64,000 bases of DNA from Alcanivorax sp. (GTDB lineage Bacteria > Pseudomonadota > Gammaproteobacteria > Pseudomonadales > Alcanivoracaceae). Location: NCBI GenBank assembly GCA_017794945.1, contig CP051239.1:1974692-2038691 (forward strand), in the 5' to 3' direction. How positions within the stretch are numbered: position 1 is the stretch's first letter; each line of letters starts with the position of its first letter. Below are positions 62,137-64,000 of the stretch, piece after piece. The notes below the pieces were generated by a model that made no database searches, was not told where the DNA came from, and worked only from the letters and a program-made list of their open reading frames with translations. The translations under genes and the position numbers were made by a program.

Positions 62137-62453
62137 TGGCCGCGGATCGTCTGCATGTGGAGGTGGTCTACGCGCTGCCCGAGAAGCAGCGTTTGATCGC
62201 GCTGGATGTGCCTGCCGGGACCACCATGTTGGAGGCGGCCCGTGAGTCGGGGATCGCCGAGCATTTCGAGGGGCTGGATCTGGAACGGGCCGCCATGGGC
62301 GTGTTCGGCAAGGCCGAGCCGGCGCCGGCGAAGCGGGTGCTGGCCGAAGGCGAGCGTGTGGAAATCTATCGGCCGCTGAGGATCGATCCCAAGGCGGCGC
62401 GCAAGGCCCGCGCGCAGCGGGCCGGCAAGGACGGTGATCAGGAAGCGCGTTAA
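62136..62453 (+). CDS. RnfH family ubiquitin-like protein
   Basis: RnfH proteins are small beta-grasp proteins of uncertain role. The 105 residues start LHVEVVYALPEKQRLIALDVPAG, then TMLEAARESGI, VGVFGK-type sequence (MGVFGKAEP) and VEIYRPLRIDPKAARKARAQRA, all characteristic. AGGAGG lies upstream. In many proteobacteria rnfH follows the toxin gene ratA beside smpB; here ratA is absent and the transporter gene takes its place. It is convergent with bamE, whose stop overlaps its end by 4 bp. Confidence 0.93.
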   Translation: MAADRLHVEVVYALPEKQRLIALDVPAGTTMLEAARESGIAEHFEGLDLERAAMGVFGKAEPAPAKRVLAEGERVEIYRPLRIDPKAARKARAQRAGKDGDQEAR

Positions 62454-62941
62454 GAGCGCGGGATCGGCACCGAGGTGGCGTCCGGGGTGGTCTGGGTGCC
62501 CGGGTCCGGGGCCGGATCGTTGAGCGGCTCCGGGTCGACCACATTGTCTTCCTTGCGGTCGCGGGCGCGCTGTTCCAGCTCCCGGTCGCGGCGGCCGGAG
62601 GTGCGCTCGCGTACGTTCTCCACCGGCTCGCCATCGTAGTGGCTGTACACGCCGCCTTCGAAGAACACCACGATCTGCTGCTCCACGGTTTCCGCGTTAC
62701 CGGTCTGGTAATGCAGCAAATAGAACCAGGTGTCCGGCGTGAACGGGTCGGTCAGCGTCGGCGGACCGAGCACGAAGCGCACCTGCTCCGGCGTCATTCC
62801 CGGCTGCAGGTCGGCGAGCATCTCCCCGGTAACCACGTTACCCTGAGGAATATCGATACGATATACGCCCGGGAAGCGCAGGGAACTGCAACCGGCCAGC
62901 AGGACGGTCAAGAACAGCGATAGTGCAATGAACCTTGGCAT
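62450..62941 (-). CDS. bamE: Outer membrane assembly lipoprotein BamE
   Basis: BamE is a lipoprotein of the BAM complex that inserts outer-membrane proteins. The start at 62941 is preferred over 62959 because a likely promoter (TTGTCC, 16 bases, TATTAT at 62972-62977) would leave the longer form almost no leader. The 163 residues have lipobox LLAGC (Cys18), FPGVYRIDIPQGN, LQPGMTPEQVRFVLGPPTLTDPF and a DTWFYLLHYQTGN strand. A long, charged, Pro-rich C-terminal tail (about 110-163) is unusual. It is divergent from fur, the usual neighbour. Confidence 0.93.
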   Translation of the reverse strand: MPRFIALSLFLTVLLAGCSSLRFPGVYRIDIPQGNVVTGEMLADLQPGMTPEQVRFVLGPPTLTDPFTPDTWFYLLHYQTGNAETVEQQIVVFFEGGVYSHYDGEPVENVRERTSGRRDRELEQRARDRKEDNVVDPEPLNDPAPDPGTQTTPDATSVPIPRS

Positions 62942-62971
62942 GGTGTTTCGACTTGGCATAATGTTCGGGCG

Positions 62972-62999
62972 ATAATACAGACTTGGCAACAGGGGACAA
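62972..62999 (-). promoter_or_regulatory. Candidate promoter of bamE
   Basis: On the minus strand TTGTCC, a 16-base spacer and TATTAT lie just upstream of bamE. The bamE-fur gap is short, so the fur promoter must lie in or next to the same bases; I could not identify it. Confidence 0.4.
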
Positions 63000-63050
63000 G
63001 GTTCCCGAGAGAACCGTGCATCCCCAACGGCGGCATACGGAGCAAAGACA

Positions 63051-63461
63051 TTGGATAATCAGGATCTTAGAAAAGCGGGTCTGAAGGTGACCTTGCCGCG
63101 GATGAAAATTCTGCAGCAGTTGGAGTCCTCCGAAGAACGCCATCTCAGCGCCGAGGACATCTACAAGGCTTTAATGGATACCGGCGAGGACGTGGGCCTG
63201 GCCACCGTATACCGGGTGCTGACCCAGTTCGAGCAGGCCGGTATCGTGCTGCGCCACAATTTCGAGGGCGGCTCCGCCGTGTTCGAACTGGCCGACGAGG
63301 AGCACCACGATCATATGGTGTGCATGGAAACCGGCGAAGTGGTGGAGTTCATGGACGAGGAGATCGAGAACCGCCAGCACATGATCGCCGAGAAGCACGG
63401 CTACGAGATCGTCGATCACTCTCTGGTTCTCTACGTCAAACCGAAGGCCAAAAAGCGCTAA
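63051..63461 (+). CDS. fur: Ferric uptake regulator Fur
   Basis: Fur represses iron-uptake genes when bound to Fe(II). The TTG start at 63051 has GGAG 8 bases upstream. The 136 residues begin DNQDLRKAGLKVTLPRMKIL, with the winged helix LATVYRVLTQFEQAGIV. The metal site is EEHHDHMVCMETG. E. coli Fur has CxxC here; this protein has Cys then Thr, so it lacks the structural-zinc pair, as Pseudomonas Fur does. A target promoter is at 38.3 kb. It is divergent from bamE. Confidence 0.97.
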   Translation: MDNQDLRKAGLKVTLPRMKILQQLESSEERHLSAEDIYKALMDTGEDVGLATVYRVLTQFEQAGIVLRHNFEGGSAVFELADEEHHDHMVCMETGEVVEFMDEEIENRQHMIAEKHGYEIVDHSLVLYVKPKAKKR

Positions 63462-63462
63462 C

Positions 63463-63482
63463 GGGCGCGCCGGCGCCTTTTT
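63463..63482 (+). terminator. Intrinsic terminator after fur
   Basis: GGCGC, loop GCCG and GCGCC followed by TTTTT form a short terminator 2 bases past the fur stop; the T-run abuts the recN stop. Confidence 0.8.
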
Positions 63483-64000
63483 CTAGGCCACCCGCTGACC
63501 CTTGTCCAGCATCTCGCGGGCATGGGTGAGGGTGGACTCGGTAATCTCCACGCCGCCCAGCATGCGGGCTACTTCCTCCACCCTGGCCCCGGTATCCAGG
63601 TTCTGGATGCGGGTATGGGTGGTGTCCTTCCCCTGAATCTTGTGCACTTGCCAGTGCTGGTGCCCTTGCGCGGCGACCTGCGGCTGGTGAGTGATGCACA
63701 GCACCTGGGCGTGCTCCCCCAGTTCGCGCAGCAGGCGGCCGACGATCTCCGCCACGCCCCCGCCGACGCCCACGTCCACCTCGTCGAAGACCAGGCTGGG
63801 CACGGTCAGATTCCGCGCGCAGATCACCTGAATCGCCAGGCTCACCCGGGACAATTCGCCGCCGGAGGCCACCTTGGCCAGGGCCCGTAGCGGCTGACCC
63901 GGGTTGGCGGAAAAGCGGAATTCCACCTCTTCCAGGCCGTCCGGTCCGGGTTTGCTCTCTTCCAGTACGGTCTCCAGACGCGCCGCCTTCATGCCCAGCG
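63483..64000 (-). CDS. recN: DNA repair protein RecN, C-terminal part (cut by window end)
   Basis: RecN is an SMC-like ATPase that helps repair double-strand breaks. Only the last 172 or so residues are inside the window; the frame stays open through the last base. The ABC signature LAKVASGGELSRVSLAIQV, Walker B LVFDEVDVGVGGGVAEIVG and the H-loop LCITHQPQVAAQGHQHW are diagnostic. It ends just past the fur terminator, so recN and fur are convergent. Confidence 0.95.
   Translation of the reverse strand, partial: LGMKAARLETVLEESKPGPDGLEEVEFRFSANPGQPLRALAKVASGGELSRVSLAIQVICARNLTVPSLVFDEVDVGVGGGVAEIVGRLLRELGEHAQVLCITHQPQVAAQGHQHWQVHKIQGKDTTHTRIQNLDTGARVEEVARMLGGVEITESTLTHAREMLDKGQRVA

Overview
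The window is GC-rich, densely coded bacterial chromosome. Gene content and order (priA-argS-SPOR-hslVU, ubiEJB-hisE-tatABC, ponA/pilMNOPQ-aroKB-damX-gltBD-hemE, bioBFHCD, smpB/ssrA, rnfH/bamE/fur/recN) are those of a gammaproteobacterium near Pseudomonas and Oceanospirillales. My best guess is Alcanivorax/Alloalcanivorax; this rests on remembered synteny and protein style, not on a search. Almost all of it is core chromosome. I see no prophage, complete insertion sequence, CRISPR array, rRNA or tRNA gene. The only large RNA gene is tmRNA.

Layout. 1-13.4 kb: a gene tail and a lipoprotein hydrolase, then a long minus-strand block read from right to left: priA, argS, an FtsN-like SPOR protein, hslVU, a FFLEELY-type protein, ubiE-ubiJ-ubiB, hisE and tatABC. 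13.5-17.8 kb: rpmE, malic enzyme and the bifunctional penicillin-binding protein 1A. 18-33.4 kb: plus-strand type IV pilus assembly genes pilMNOPQ, then aroK, aroB, a DamX-like SPOR protein, glutamate synthase gltBD and hemE. 33.6-38.1 kb: minus-strand metabolic genes (hotdog thioesterase, acetoacetate decarboxylase-like protein, phhB, acyl-CoA dehydrogenase, comB-like, comF). 38.3-45.2 kb: a TonB-dependent siderophore receptor with a Fur-type promoter, then a complete biotin operon bioB-F-H-C-D. 45.3-52.2 kb: the most accessory-looking part, with a REPIN-like repeat, a PEBP protein, a miniature inverted-repeat element, two phosphoesterase lipoproteins, a PHA-synthase-like hydrolase and a flavodoxin-like protein. 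52.2-64 kb: an Lrp regulator divergent from leuA, a glutamine amidotransferase, a META-domain lipoprotein, mtgA, a SulP permease, tmRNA, smpB, an NSS transporter, rnfH, bamE, fur and the 3' part of recN.

How the parts connect. The Tat translocase (tatABC) has a likely client in the window, the PhoD-type phosphatase. tmRNA and its partner SmpB lie within 1 kb. fur lies in the same window as a receptor promoter whose spacer is covered by a Fur-box match. The biotin operon has a promoter whose -35 element overlaps a candidate BirA site. hslVU has a candidate sigma-32 promoter.

The least explained structure is in non-coding DNA: a nested inverted-repeat element between gltD and hemE; a roughly 267-bp three-helix MITE-like element ending 14 bp before the phoD start codon; three copies of a REP/REPIN-like palindrome; and a long perfect palindrome between ubiB and hisE. 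I found no convincing new multi-gene system. The strongest candidates for something undescribed are these elements and the roughly 280-residue C-terminal extension of the second phosphoesterase.
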